64,000 nucleotides of DNA from Geodermatophilus sp. DSM 44513 (GTDB lineage: Bacteria > Actinomycetota > Actinomycetes > Mycobacteriales > Geodermatophilaceae). Position numbers and translations under genes: made by a program. The stretch covers positions 1,488,001-1,552,000 of the forward strand of contig NZ_CP135963.1 in the NCBI RefSeq assembly GCF_032460525.1. Direction: 5' to 3'. The notes under the pieces are model-generated. The model saw nothing but the letters and a program-made list of their open reading frames with translations. It searched no databases and was not told the DNA's origin. Shown one piece after another: positions 51,093 through 59,408 of this stretch (its first letter is position 1; the number at the start of each line of letters is the position of its first letter).

Positions 51093-51225
51093 TGTGGTCC
51101 GTGCCACAGGAGGGTACGCGCGCGTGCCGTGCGACCCCGGCGACGTCGCCGACCGCACCGGCGTGACCGGCGTCCCAAAGTGAGACACCCGGCGGGTTCG
51201 CCGGCCGCTGCGCCGCCCCTAGCGT
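51093..51225 (+). promoter_or_regulatory. Control region upstream of the amidohydrolase-ADH operon
   Basis: The 219-base divergent spacer holds three inverted repeats: TGTGG/CCACA (51093-51108), the perfect GGCGACGTCGCC (51139-51150) and GTCCCAaagTGAGAC (51172-51186). TAGCGT (51220-51225) is a likely -10 with a weak TTCGCC 17 bases upstream. The dyads are candidate sites for the adjacent Fis-type regulator. Confidence 0.5.
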
Positions 51226-51274
51226 CGACGGCCAGGACGCAACAGCCCTCACCCCGTGACCCCCGGAGGCAGAC

Positions 51275-52318
51275 GTGTACCGCAAGGACGGCGAGAGCTA
51301 CTACGTGGTCGACGCCCACATCGCACTGTGGGACGGACGCCCGGAGAACCAGCGGAACATCCACGGCAAGCAGTTCATCGACTGCTTCTACGACTACCAC
51401 CGCAACCTCAGCCCCGAGTCCGAGGTGTGGAGCTACGAGGAGTACCTCTACCAGGGCGGCGAGCGGCTGATGCGCGACGTGTTCGTCGACGGCATCGTCG
51501 ACCACGCGGTCTTCCAGCCGGCGCTGCTCGGCGAGTTCTACCACCGCGGCTTCGGGCAGACCGAGGAGGCGTGGGCGCTGACCCAGGCCCACCCGGACGA
51601 GCTGACCTACAACCACTGCTTCGACCCGCGCTTCGGCGAGGCCGGCCTGGACCAGCTGCGCGCCGACGCCGAGCGCTTCGGCCTCAAGGGCGTGAAGCTC
51701 TACACCGCCGAGTGGCAGGGCGACTCCCGCGGCTACAAGCTCAGCGACCCGTGGACCTACAAGTACCTCGAGGTCTGCCAGGAGCTCGGCATCAGGAACA
51801 TCCACGTGCACAAGGGCCCCACCATCCGCCCGCTGGACCGCGACGCCTTCGACGTGGCCGACGTCGACCACGCCGCCACCGACTTCCCCGACCTGACCTT
51901 CGTCGTCGAGCACTGCGGGCTGCCCCGGCTCGAGGACTTCTGCTGGATCGCCGCCCAGGAGCCCAACGTCCACGCGGGCCTGGCGGTCGCCATGCCCTTC
52001 ATCCACACCCGGCCGCGCTACTTCGCCCAGATCATGGGCGAGCTCACCTACTGGCTCGGGGAGGACCGCATCCTCTTCTCCAGCGACTACGCGCTGTGGA
52101 CGCCGAAGTGGCTGGTGGAGGCGTTCGTGGACTTCCAGATCCCGGAGGACCTGACCGAGTACGCGCCGCTGGGCACCGAGCTCAAGAAGAAGGTGCTGGG
52201 CCTCAACGCGGCCAAGCTCTACGACCTCCCGGTGCCCACCGAGCTGCAGCTGCCCGACGCCGACGAGACCCAGACCGGCCCGCGCGAGCCGGCCGCGGCC
52301 GACCTCGCGTCGGTCTGA
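51275..52318 (+). CDS. Amidohydrolase_2 family protein of the propane-monooxygenase (mim/prm) type (copy 2)
   Basis: 347 residues. YYVVDAHIALWDGRPENQRNIHGKQ at the N-terminus, then LKGVKLYTAEWQGDSRG, IHVHKGPTIRPLDRDAFDV, FVVEHCGLPRLEDF and ILFSSDYALWTPKW show the TIM-barrel hydrolase with its metal residues (His-x-His replaced by AHIA at the first site). This subfamily is encoded directly after mimABCD/prmABCD in mycobacteria and rhodococci and is thought to help produce active monooxygenase. Here no monooxygenase precedes it. GGAGG before the GTG. Confidence 0.83.
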   Translation: MYRKDGESYYVVDAHIALWDGRPENQRNIHGKQFIDCFYDYHRNLSPESEVWSYEEYLYQGGERLMRDVFVDGIVDHAVFQPALLGEFYHRGFGQTEEAWALTQAHPDELTYNHCFDPRFGEAGLDQLRADAERFGLKGVKLYTAEWQGDSRGYKLSDPWTYKYLEVCQELGIRNIHVHKGPTIRPLDRDAFDVADVDHAATDFPDLTFVVEHCGLPRLEDFCWIAAQEPNVHAGLAVAMPFIHTRPRYFAQIMGELTYWLGEDRILFSSDYALWTPKWLVEAFVDFQIPEDLTEYAPLGTELKKKVLGLNAAKLYDLPVPTELQLPDADETQTGPREPAAADLASV

Positions 52319-52343
52319 CCGCGAGGGGCTGAGGAGGACGCCG

Positions 52344-53126
52344 ATGACCGCGCTGCTCACCGACCGGGCCGCCGTCTCCGAGCGTGAGGTCCGCGACGCC
52401 CTGGGCACCGTCGTCGACCCGGAGCTGGACGAGCCGATCACCGACGTCGGCTTCGTCCGCTCGGTGGCCGTGACCCCGGGTGCCGACGGTGCCGCCGTCG
52501 AGGTGCACCTGCGGCTGCCCACGTCGTTCTGCGCGCCGAACTTCGCCTTCCTGATGGTGTCCGACGCGCACGACGCGGTGTCCGCCGTCCCCGGGGTGGG
52601 CCGGGTGGTGGTCGAGCTGGACGACCACCACGACTCCGACCTGATCAACCGCGGGATGGCCGCCGGGCTCGGCTACCGCGGCACCTTCGGGCACGAGGCG
52701 GAGGACTCCCTCGACGAGCTGCGGGCGACCTTCCAGCGCAAGGCGCACACCGCGGCGATGGAGCGCGCGGTCACCGCGCTGCTGCGCACCGACCCGGCGG
52801 TGGACGTCTGGGCGCTCACCCTCGGCGACCTGCCGGCCGGTGAGCACACCACCGACGCGCTGCTGCGCCGGCGGGCGACGCTCGGCCTGCCGGTGGACGC
52901 CGGTGCCCCGGTGCTGATCCGGGACGACGGCAGCCGTCCCGACCCCGCGCAGGCGGAGATGGTGCTGCGCCGGGCCCGCTCGGTGCGCATCTCCGTCGAC
53001 GGCAACGCCCACTTCTGCCGGGGCCTGCTCACCACCCGCTACCCCGGGTCGGAGGCCGACCAGGCGCCCCGCCCCGAGGACCGGGTCCTCCTCCCGCTCA
53101 CCGTCCCGAAGGGAACGCGCCCGTGA
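52344..53126 (+). CDS. DUF59/MIP18 iron-sulfur assembly-like protein (copy 2)
   Basis: 260 residues. The first ~100 are a MIP18/DUF59 domain (LGTVVDPELDEPITDVGFVRSVAV and the cysteine in LPTSFCAPNF); the rest is a subfamily-specific extension (DDHHDSDLINRGMAAGLGYRGTF etc.). It is the usual partner of the amidohydrolase in propane monooxygenase clusters. Starts 25 bases after it and overlaps the alcohol dehydrogenase by four. Confidence 0.82.
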   Translation: MTALLTDRAAVSEREVRDALGTVVDPELDEPITDVGFVRSVAVTPGADGAAVEVHLRLPTSFCAPNFAFLMVSDAHDAVSAVPGVGRVVVELDDHHDSDLINRGMAAGLGYRGTFGHEAEDSLDELRATFQRKAHTAAMERAVTALLRTDPAVDVWALTLGDLPAGEHTTDALLRRRATLGLPVDAGAPVLIRDDGSRPDPAQAEMVLRRARSVRISVDGNAHFCRGLLTTRYPGSEADQAPRPEDRVLLPLTVPKGTRP

Positions 53127-54148
53127 AGGCCGTCCGCGTGCACGAGTACCACGTCGACCCCCGCATCGACGACGTCCCCGAGCCGCAGCTCCAGGGCCCG
53201 CTCGACGTCGTCGTCAAGATCGGTGGCGCCGGGGTCTGCCGCACCGACCTGCACATCCTCGAGGGCCAGTGGGCCGAGCTGCAGAACCCCGACCTGCCCT
53301 ACGTGATCGGGCACGAGAACGCCGGGTGGGTGCACGCGGTCGGGGAGGGGGTCACCAACGTCGCCGTCGGTGACACCGTCATCCTGCACCCGCACCCCAG
53401 CTGCGGGCTGTGCATGCCCTGCCGCGCCGGCCGGGACATGCAGTGCGTCAACGCCTTCTTCCCCGGGCTGTCGAACGACGACGGGGGCATGGCCGAGTAC
53501 CTGCGCACCACCGCCCGTGCCTGCGTGAAGCTCGACCCGTCGACCAACCCGGCCGACGTCGCCGCGCTCGCCGACGCCGGCATCACCGCCTACCACGCGG
53601 TGCGCAAGGCGCTGCCGCTGCTGCACCCGGGCACCACGGCGGTCGTGCAGGGCGCCGGGGGCCTCGGCCACATCGGCGTCCAGTGCCTGGCCGCGCTGTC
53701 GGGCACGCGGGTCATCGTCGTCGACCGCAACCCCGACGCCCTGGAGCTCGCCCGGCAGATCGGGGCCGACGAGACCGTGCTCGCCGACGGCACCCAGGTG
53801 CAGGCCGTCCAGGACCTCACCGGCGGGGGCGCGGACGTCGTCTTCGACTTCGTCGCCGAGCAGGGCGCGGAGATGGACGGCTGGCACATGACCGGCCCGG
53901 CCGGCTCGTACTACGTCATCGGGTACGGCGGCGAGCTGCGGATCCCGACGCTGGACTTCGTCGCCGGGGAGAAGAACATCGTCGGCAACATCGTCGGCAC
54001 CTACACCGACCTGGCCGAGCTGATGGTGCTCGCGCAGGCCGGCAAGGTCACCCTGCACACCCAGCAGTACCCGCTGGAGCGGGCCGTGGACGCGCTGCGC
54101 GACCTCGACGCCGGGAAGGTCAGGGGGCGCGCGATCCTGGTCCCGTGA
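53123..54148 (+). CDS. Zinc-dependent NAD(P)+ alcohol dehydrogenase
   Basis: 341-residue medium-chain dehydrogenase. Catalytic zinc residues in GVCRTDLH and GHENAG, the structural-zinc cysteines in CGLCMPCRAGRDMQC, and the cofactor fold VQGAGGLGHIGVQ are all present. It matches the Adh1-type gene of propane monooxygenase clusters, where it oxidises 2-propanol or a related alcohol. GTGA overlaps bind it to both neighbours. Confidence 0.88.
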   Translation: MKAVRVHEYHVDPRIDDVPEPQLQGPLDVVVKIGGAGVCRTDLHILEGQWAELQNPDLPYVIGHENAGWVHAVGEGVTNVAVGDTVILHPHPSCGLCMPCRAGRDMQCVNAFFPGLSNDDGGMAEYLRTTARACVKLDPSTNPADVAALADAGITAYHAVRKALPLLHPGTTAVVQGAGGLGHIGVQCLAALSGTRVIVVDRNPDALELARQIGADETVLADGTQVQAVQDLTGGGADVVFDFVAEQGAEMDGWHMTGPAGSYYVIGYGGELRIPTLDFVAGEKNIVGNIVGTYTDLAELMVLAQAGKVTLHTQQYPLERAVDALRDLDAGKVRGRAILVP

Positions 54149-55011
54149 CCGACCTGCACGCCGCGCTGGCGGGCTGGGCGCCGGAGCCGGAGGAGACCGC
54201 GGAGGTGGTCGGCCCCTGGCCGGCGGCCGCCTTCTCCGCCGTGCTCGACCTCCCCGCGCCGGCCGCGGGGGAGGGCGACCCGCTGCCCCTGCTGTGGCAC
54301 TGGTTCTCCTTCCTCGGCACGCCGCGGCAGTCCGGGCTGGGGGAGGACGGGCACCCGGCTGCCGGCCGCTTCCTGCCGCCCGTCCCCGACCGCCGGCGGA
54401 TGATCGCCGGCGGCCGGGTGCGGGTGCGCGCGCCGATCCTGGTCGGCGAGCGGGTCACCCGGCGGGCGGAGCTGGCCGCGGTGCGGGTCACCGACGGCCG
54501 CAGCGGGCCGATGGCGTTCGTGACCACCCGGTACACGTTCCGGCGTGGTGACCGCAGCGGGGACGACGTCCTGCTCACCGAGGAGCAGGACGTCGTCTAC
54601 CGGTCCCAGCCCGCCGGGCAGCAGCGGGTCCTGCCGGTCGGGGAGCCGGACGCCGAGCCGGAGCACGACTGGCGCATCGAGACCGCGACCGGCCCGGAGC
54701 TGCTGTTCCGGTTCAGCGCGCTCACCCACAACGCCCACCGCATCCACTACGACCAGCCGTACGTGACCGGCGTCGAGGGCTACCCCGGCCTGGTGGTGCA
54801 CGGCCCGCTGCTGGCGCTGCTGCTGCTGGAGGTCCCGCGCCGGCACGCGGGGCGCCCGGTGTCGGCGTTCGACTACCGGCTGACCAGCCCGGTGTTCGCC
54901 GGCGCCACCGTGCTCACCCATGGCCGCCGCTCCGGCGACGACGAGCTGGTGCTGTCCTCGATGGTCCGCGGCGGCCGCACCTCGATCACCGGCACCGCCC
55001 GGCTGTCCTGA
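54145..55011 (+). CDS. MaoC/HTD2-like hydroxyacyl-CoA dehydratase
   Basis: 288 residues of the FAS1-like/mesaconyl-C4-CoA hydratase family: an N-terminal hot-dog half with HWFSFLGTPRQSGLGEDGHP and a C-terminal half carrying the hydratase motif FRFSALTHNAHRIHYDQPY. The conserved Asn-x-His in the latter is the expected catalytic region. Overlaps the alcohol dehydrogenase by four bases. Substrate unknown; a branched or dicarboxylic enoyl-CoA is typical of the family. Confidence 0.82.
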   Translation: MTDLHAALAGWAPEPEETAEVVGPWPAAAFSAVLDLPAPAAGEGDPLPLLWHWFSFLGTPRQSGLGEDGHPAAGRFLPPVPDRRRMIAGGRVRVRAPILVGERVTRRAELAAVRVTDGRSGPMAFVTTRYTFRRGDRSGDDVLLTEEQDVVYRSQPAGQQRVLPVGEPDAEPEHDWRIETATGPELLFRFSALTHNAHRIHYDQPYVTGVEGYPGLVVHGPLLALLLLEVPRRHAGRPVSAFDYRLTSPVFAGATVLTHGRRSGDDELVLSSMVRGGRTSITGTARLS

Positions 55012-55040
55012 CCCCGACCGACCGCGCCCGGAGGCCCGCC

Positions 55041-55427
55041 GTGCAGATCGACCGGTTCGACCACCTGGTGCTCACCGTCGCCGACATCGACGCGACGGTC
55101 GCCTTCTACCGCGACGTCCTCGGCATGCAGCCGGTCGTCTTCGCCGGCGGCCGCACCGCCCTGACCTTCGGCCGCGCCAAGATCAACCTGCACCAGGCCG
55201 GCCGGGAGTTCGAGCCGAAGGCGGCCACGCCCAGGTCCGGCAGCGCGGACTTCTGCCTGGTCACCGAGGACCCGCTCGACGACGTCGTCGCCGAGCTGGC
55301 CGCACTCGGGGTGCCCGTGGAGGTGGGGCCGGTGGACCGCACGGGCGCGATCGGGCCGATCCGCAGCGTCTACGTGCGCGACCCGGACGGGAACCTGGTG
55401 GAGATCAGCACCTACCGGTCCGGCTGA
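55041..55427 (+). CDS. Glyoxalase/VOC-family protein
   Basis: 128-residue single-domain-pair VOC protein with FDHLVLTVADIDATVAFYRDVLGM at the start and the C-terminal VYVRDPDGNLVEIS. Metal ligands His8 and a late Glu in LVEIS are present. The family includes glyoxalase I, dioxygenase fragments and resistance proteins, and I cannot choose. GGAGG precedes the GTG; it is the last gene before the convergent acyl-CoA dehydrogenase. Confidence 0.8.
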   Translation: MQIDRFDHLVLTVADIDATVAFYRDVLGMQPVVFAGGRTALTFGRAKINLHQAGREFEPKAATPRSGSADFCLVTEDPLDDVVAELAALGVPVEVGPVDRTGAIGPIRSVYVRDPDGNLVEISTYRSG

Positions 55428-55442
55428 CGCCGGTCCGCGGGC

Positions 55443-56627
55443 TCAGTAGGACCGCGGCAGGCCCAGCACCTTGGTCGCCACGAAGGACTTGATCATGTTG
55501 TTGTTGACCGGGGCGACCTGGTACATCCGCGTCTCGCGGAACTTGCGCTCGACGTCGTACTCGTCGACGAACCCGTTGCCGCCGTGGGTGTCGAGCGCGG
55601 CGTTGGCCGCGGCCCAGCTGGCCTCCGACGCCAGGTGCTTGGCCATGTTGGCCTCGGCGCCGCAGGGGTGCCCGGCGTCGAACAGGCGGGCGGCCTCCCA
55701 GCGCATCAGGTCGGCCGCGCGCACCCGCATGTAGGCGTCGGCCAGCGGGAACTGCACGCCCTGGTTGGCCCCGATCGGGCGGCCGAAGACCTCCCGCCGG
55801 GTGGCGTAGCCGACGGCGCGGTCGACGAACCAGTAGCCGTCGCCGATGGCCTCGGCGGCCAGCAGGATGCGCTCGGCGTTCCACCCGTCGATGACGTAGC
55901 GGAAGCCGGCGTCCACCTCCCCGACCACGTGGTCGGCCGGCACCCGCACGCCCCGGTAGAACACCTGGTTGGTCGCGTAGTTGAACATCGTGCGCACCGG
56001 CACGACCTCCAGGGCCTCCGGCTGCTCGGCGCGGACCCGGCGCAGGTCCACCAGGAACAGGGTCAGCCCGCGGGTCCGGTCGGCGCCCTTCTCGCTGGTC
56101 CGGGCGAGCACCAGGGCCAGGTCGGACTCCGCGATCCGGCTGGTCCAGTTCTTGTGCCCGGTGAGGACGTAGCCGTCGCCGTCCCGGGTGGCGGTCGTGT
56201 CGATGGCGGTGGTGTCCGACCCGGCGGTCGTCTCGGTGATCGAGAAGGCCTGCAGCCGCAGCTCGCCCGCGGCGATGAGCGGGAGGTAGGCGTCCTTGAG
56301 CCGGTCGCTGCCGTGCCGGAGCAGCGCGCCCATCGTGTACATCTGCGCGTGGCAGGCCGCGGAGTGCCCGCCGGAGCGGTTGATCTCCTCCATCACCACC
56401 GACCCGGCGGTCACGCCCATCCCCCCGCCGCCGTACTCCGCCGGGATCAGGACGGCGAGCAGCCCGGCCCCGGTGAGGGTGTCGACGAACTCCTGCGGGT
56501 AGCGGCGGTCGCGGTCGGTCTCGCGCCAGTAGGCGTCGGGGAACCGCGCGCACAGCGCGCGGGTGCGCTCCCGCAGCGCCTCCAGGTCGGCGTCGGGTGC
56601 GGCGTGCACGGGCGTGGTGTCGAGCAT
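55443..56627 (-). CDS. Acyl-CoA dehydrogenase
   Basis: 394 residues with the three-domain ACAD layout: N-terminal helical LLAVLIPAEYGGGGMGV, middle FAD/substrate region QAFSITETTAGSDTT and GYVLTGHKNWTS, and the C-terminal four-helix bundle with VFGRPIGANQGVQFPLAD and HGGNGFVDEYDVERKFRE. AGGAGG lies before the ATG. It converges with the VOC gene and may serve the same route as the MaoC hydratase at 54145. Confidence 0.9.
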   Translation of the reverse strand: MLDTTPVHAAPDADLEALRERTRALCARFPDAYWRETDRDRRYPQEFVDTLTGAGLLAVLIPAEYGGGGMGVTAGSVVMEEINRSGGHSAACHAQMYTMGALLRHGSDRLKDAYLPLIAAGELRLQAFSITETTAGSDTTAIDTTATRDGDGYVLTGHKNWTSRIAESDLALVLARTSEKGADRTRGLTLFLVDLRRVRAEQPEALEVVPVRTMFNYATNQVFYRGVRVPADHVVGEVDAGFRYVIDGWNAERILLAAEAIGDGYWFVDRAVGYATRREVFGRPIGANQGVQFPLADAYMRVRAADLMRWEAARLFDAGHPCGAEANMAKHLASEASWAAANAALDTHGGNGFVDEYDVERKFRETRMYQVAPVNNNMIKSFVATKVLGLPRSY

Positions 56628-56729
56628 CGGGGCTCCTCCTGTGGTCTCTGCCCAGTCTGCGCAGGTCCCGCTGCGTCCGGCGCGCCCGCCCGCAGGACAC
56701 GGGCCGGTCCACGGTGGAGGCTGGGCGCC

Positions 56730-57671
56730 GTGAAGCTCCTGCTCCCCGACTCCGTGCCGCTGGACCCCGACCTGCCGGAGGGGGTCCAGGCGGTGCGCTA
56801 CGACGCCGCGTCCCCGGTCCCCGACGAGCACCTGGACGCCGAGGCGCTCGTCGTCTGGGGCAACCGGCCGGCCGACCTGCAGGCCGTCGCCGGCCGGATG
56901 CCGCGGCTGCGCTGGGTGCAGGCCCTGGCGGCCGGCCCGGACGCCGTCCTCGGCGCGGGCTTCCCGGACGACGTCCTGGTCACCTCCGGTCAGGGCCTGC
57001 ACGACGCGCCGGTGACCGAGCACGCCCTCGCCCTGGTCCTCGCGCTGCTGCGCCGGCTGCCGGCCGCGGTCGCCGCGCAGGGCGAGCACCGCTGGGCCCG
57101 CGAGCTCGGTGGGCTGCAGCCGCTGCACCCCGAGGGCGCGGTGACCACCCTGCTCGACGCGCGGGTGCTCGTCTGGGGCTTCGGCAGCATCGGGCAGACC
57201 CTCGCCCCGCTGCTGCGCGACCTCGGCGCGCACGTGCGGGGCGTCGCGCGCAGCGCGGGGGAGCGGGCTGGCTTCCCCGTCCTCGCCGAGGACCGGCTGG
57301 ACGACGAGCTGGCGCGCACCGACGTCCTGGTCATGGTGCTGCCCGCCACGCCGGCCACCGAGCGGGCGCTGGACGCCGGCCGGCTGGCCGCGCTGCCGCG
57401 GCACGCGCTGGTCGTCAACGTCGGCCGCGGCTCGACGGTCGACGAGCCGGCACTGCTCGACGCGCTGGCCGGAGGCCGCCTCGGCGGCGCCGCCCTCGAC
57501 GTCACCGCCGTCGAGCCGCTGCCGGCGGACTCCCCGCTGTGGGACGCGCCGAACCTGCTGCTCACCCCGCACGCCGCCGGTGGCCGCCCGGTCGGCGCCG
57601 ACGCGCTGGTGGCCGCCAACCTCGCCGCCCTGCTGGCCGGCGGTGAGCTGCGCAACGTGGTGCAGCGCTGA
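56730..57671 (+). CDS. D-2-hydroxyacid dehydrogenase
   Basis: 313 residues of the D-isomer-specific NAD-binding family: VLVWGFGSIGQTLAPLLRDLG at the dinucleotide site, VVNVGRGSTVDEPAL with the catalytic Arg region, ALDVTAVEPLPADSPLW with the Glu, and LTPHAAGG with the catalytic His. It interconverts a 2-oxo acid and a D-2-hydroxy acid. Diverges from the acyl-CoA dehydrogenase across about 100 bases. Confidence 0.88.
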   Translation: MKLLLPDSVPLDPDLPEGVQAVRYDAASPVPDEHLDAEALVVWGNRPADLQAVAGRMPRLRWVQALAAGPDAVLGAGFPDDVLVTSGQGLHDAPVTEHALALVLALLRRLPAAVAAQGEHRWARELGGLQPLHPEGAVTTLLDARVLVWGFGSIGQTLAPLLRDLGAHVRGVARSAGERAGFPVLAEDRLDDELARTDVLVMVLPATPATERALDAGRLAALPRHALVVNVGRGSTVDEPALLDALAGGRLGGAALDVTAVEPLPADSPLWDAPNLLLTPHAAGGRPVGADALVAANLAALLAGGELRNVVQR

Positions 57672-57818
57672 CCTCGAGCCCGTAGTCGCGGCCCGCGGCC
57701 CGACCGCGGGGTACCCGGGGCCGCGCCACCGGGCCGGGGCCCGGGTCCCCCGCAGTCGGCGCGCGCCCGCCCGGCCCGTCGAGTTGTCGGATGCCCCAGC
57801 GGCTGACACAACCGTCGC

Positions 57819-59321
57819 ATGCACCCGGACCCCGTGGACTCCGCCGCCCGCCCGGAGCCGACCCTCCGCCCGGACGCCATCGGGTTCCGCGACGCGCTCG
57901 TCATCGGCCTGGCCTCGACCTCGCCGGCGTACTCGCTGGCCGCGATCATCGGGGCGCTGGTCGCGCTCACCGGCGTGCACGCCCCGGGCGTGCTGCTGGC
58001 CTCGTTCGTGCCGATGCTGCTCATCGCCGCCGCGTTCGCCGCGCTCAACCGGGTGGACCCCGACTGCGGGACGACGTTCTCCTGGGTGACCCGCGCGATG
58101 GGGCCGTGGGCGGGGTGGATCGGCGGCTGGGCCATCGCGATGACCGGCGTCCTGATCACCGGGTCGCTGGCCAACGTCGGCGTCGTGTTCACCCTGCGCA
58201 CCGTCGGCCTGGACGCGCTGGCCGACAGCACCCCGGCGGTGCTGGTGCTGACCGTCGGGCTGGTGCTGCTCATGACCTGGCTGTGCGTGCTGGGCACCGA
58301 GCTGTCGGCGCGGGTGCAGGACGTGCTCATCCTCGCCCAGACCGCGGCCCTGCTGGTCTTCGCCGTCGTCGCCCTCGCCCGGGGCGTGACCGGCAACAGC
58401 CCCCTGGGCGGGCTGGCCCCCAGCTGGAACTGGCTGGACCCCTTCGGCGCCGGGGGTGCGGCGCTGACCGGCGGGCTGCTGCTCGGGGTGTTCGCCTACT
58501 GGGGCTGGGAGTCCGCGGTGAACCTGACCGAGGAGACCCGCGACTCCACGTCGGCCTCCGGCCGGGCCGCGGTGGCCTCCACCGTCGTGCTGCTGGTCAC
58601 CTACGTCGGCGCGGCGGTCGCCGTCCTGGCCTTCGCCGGCACCGACTACCTGGCCGACAACGCCGAGGAGGAGGAGGCGGTGTTCGCGCTGCTGTCCACC
58701 GAGGTGCTCGGCGGCTGGGACTGGGTGGTGCTCGTGGCGGTGGCCACGGCGGCCGTCGCCTCCACCCAGACGACGATCCTCCCGGCGTCGCGGACCGGAC
58801 TGTCCATGGCGCGCCGGCACGCCCTGCCCCGCCGCTTCGGCCACGTCTCGCCGCGCTACCGCACCCCGGACGTCTCCACCTGGTGGGTCGGCGGCATCGC
58901 CAGCGTCTGGTTCGTCGCCGTGAGCCTGGTCAGCGAGGACGCGCTGTTCGACTCCATCACCGCGCTGTCGCTGCTCATCGCCTTCTACTACGCGCTGACC
59001 GGGGTCGCCTGCGCGGTCTACCACCGCCGGCTGCTGACCCGCAGCGTGTCGGCGTTCCTGCTCATCGGGGTCGGCCCGCTGACCGGCGCGGGGCTGCTGG
59101 TCTGGCTGCTGGTGCTCTCCGTCCGCGACCTCGCCGACCCGGCGAACTCCTACACCGGTCAGGCGTGGCTGGGCGTGGGGCCCCCGCTGGTCATCGGGGT
59201 CGGGACCTTCGCCGTCGGCCTGGTGCTCATGGTCGTGTGGCGGGCGCGGGACGGCCGGTTCTGGGAGGAGCGCCCCGGGACCGCCGGCGACCCGATCCGC
59301 GTCGCCGAGGACCTGCGCTGA
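57819..59321 (+). CDS. APC-superfamily amino acid permease
   Basis: 500 residues with ~12 hydrophobic segments and the first helix LVIGLASTSPAYSLAAIIGALVA typical of APC carriers; LGVFAYWGWESAVNLTEETRDS is the conserved TM6-loop. Substrate, amine or amino acid, is not determinable. The 147-base upstream spacer is GC-rich without a clear promoter. Confidence 0.86.
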   Translation: MHPDPVDSAARPEPTLRPDAIGFRDALVIGLASTSPAYSLAAIIGALVALTGVHAPGVLLASFVPMLLIAAAFAALNRVDPDCGTTFSWVTRAMGPWAGWIGGWAIAMTGVLITGSLANVGVVFTLRTVGLDALADSTPAVLVLTVGLVLLMTWLCVLGTELSARVQDVLILAQTAALLVFAVVALARGVTGNSPLGGLAPSWNWLDPFGAGGAALTGGLLLGVFAYWGWESAVNLTEETRDSTSASGRAAVASTVVLLVTYVGAAVAVLAFAGTDYLADNAEEEEAVFALLSTEVLGGWDWVVLVAVATAAVASTQTTILPASRTGLSMARRHALPRRFGHVSPRYRTPDVSTWWVGGIASVWFVAVSLVSEDALFDSITALSLLIAFYYALTGVACAVYHRRLLTRSVSAFLLIGVGPLTGAGLLVWLLVLSVRDLADPANSYTGQAWLGVGPPLVIGVGTFAVGLVLMVVWRARDGRFWEERPGTAGDPIRVAEDLR

Positions 59322-59335
59322 GCGCCGGTCCCGCC

Positions 59336-59396
59336 GTGACCATCGGCGGGTGGTCGCCCGACACGCCGGCGGGTGCAGCCATCCGCCGATGATCAC
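59336..59396. terminator. Bidirectional terminator hairpin
   Basis: An 18-base inverted repeat with two mismatches: left arm 59336-59353 (GTGACCATCGGCGGGTGG), right arm 59379-59396, loop of 25 bases. It lies between the convergent APC permease and MMPL genes. Confidence 0.7.
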
Positions 59397-59408
59397 GGGG
59401 ACGGGGGC

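Noticed and set aside
51056..51274. A sigma-54 (-24/-12) promoter for the amidohydrolase operon
   Set aside because: The regulator lacks GAFTGA, actinobacteria in general lack sigma-54, and no convincing GG-N10-GC element is placed correctly; a TAnnnT -10 is present instead.
55443..59396. A 1317-codon minus-strand frame running from the acyl-CoA dehydrogenase upstream
   Set aside because: Only the last 394 codons (from the ATG at 56627) match a protein family and have a ribosome site; the rest is antisense to the hydroxyacid dehydrogenase and APC permease genes.
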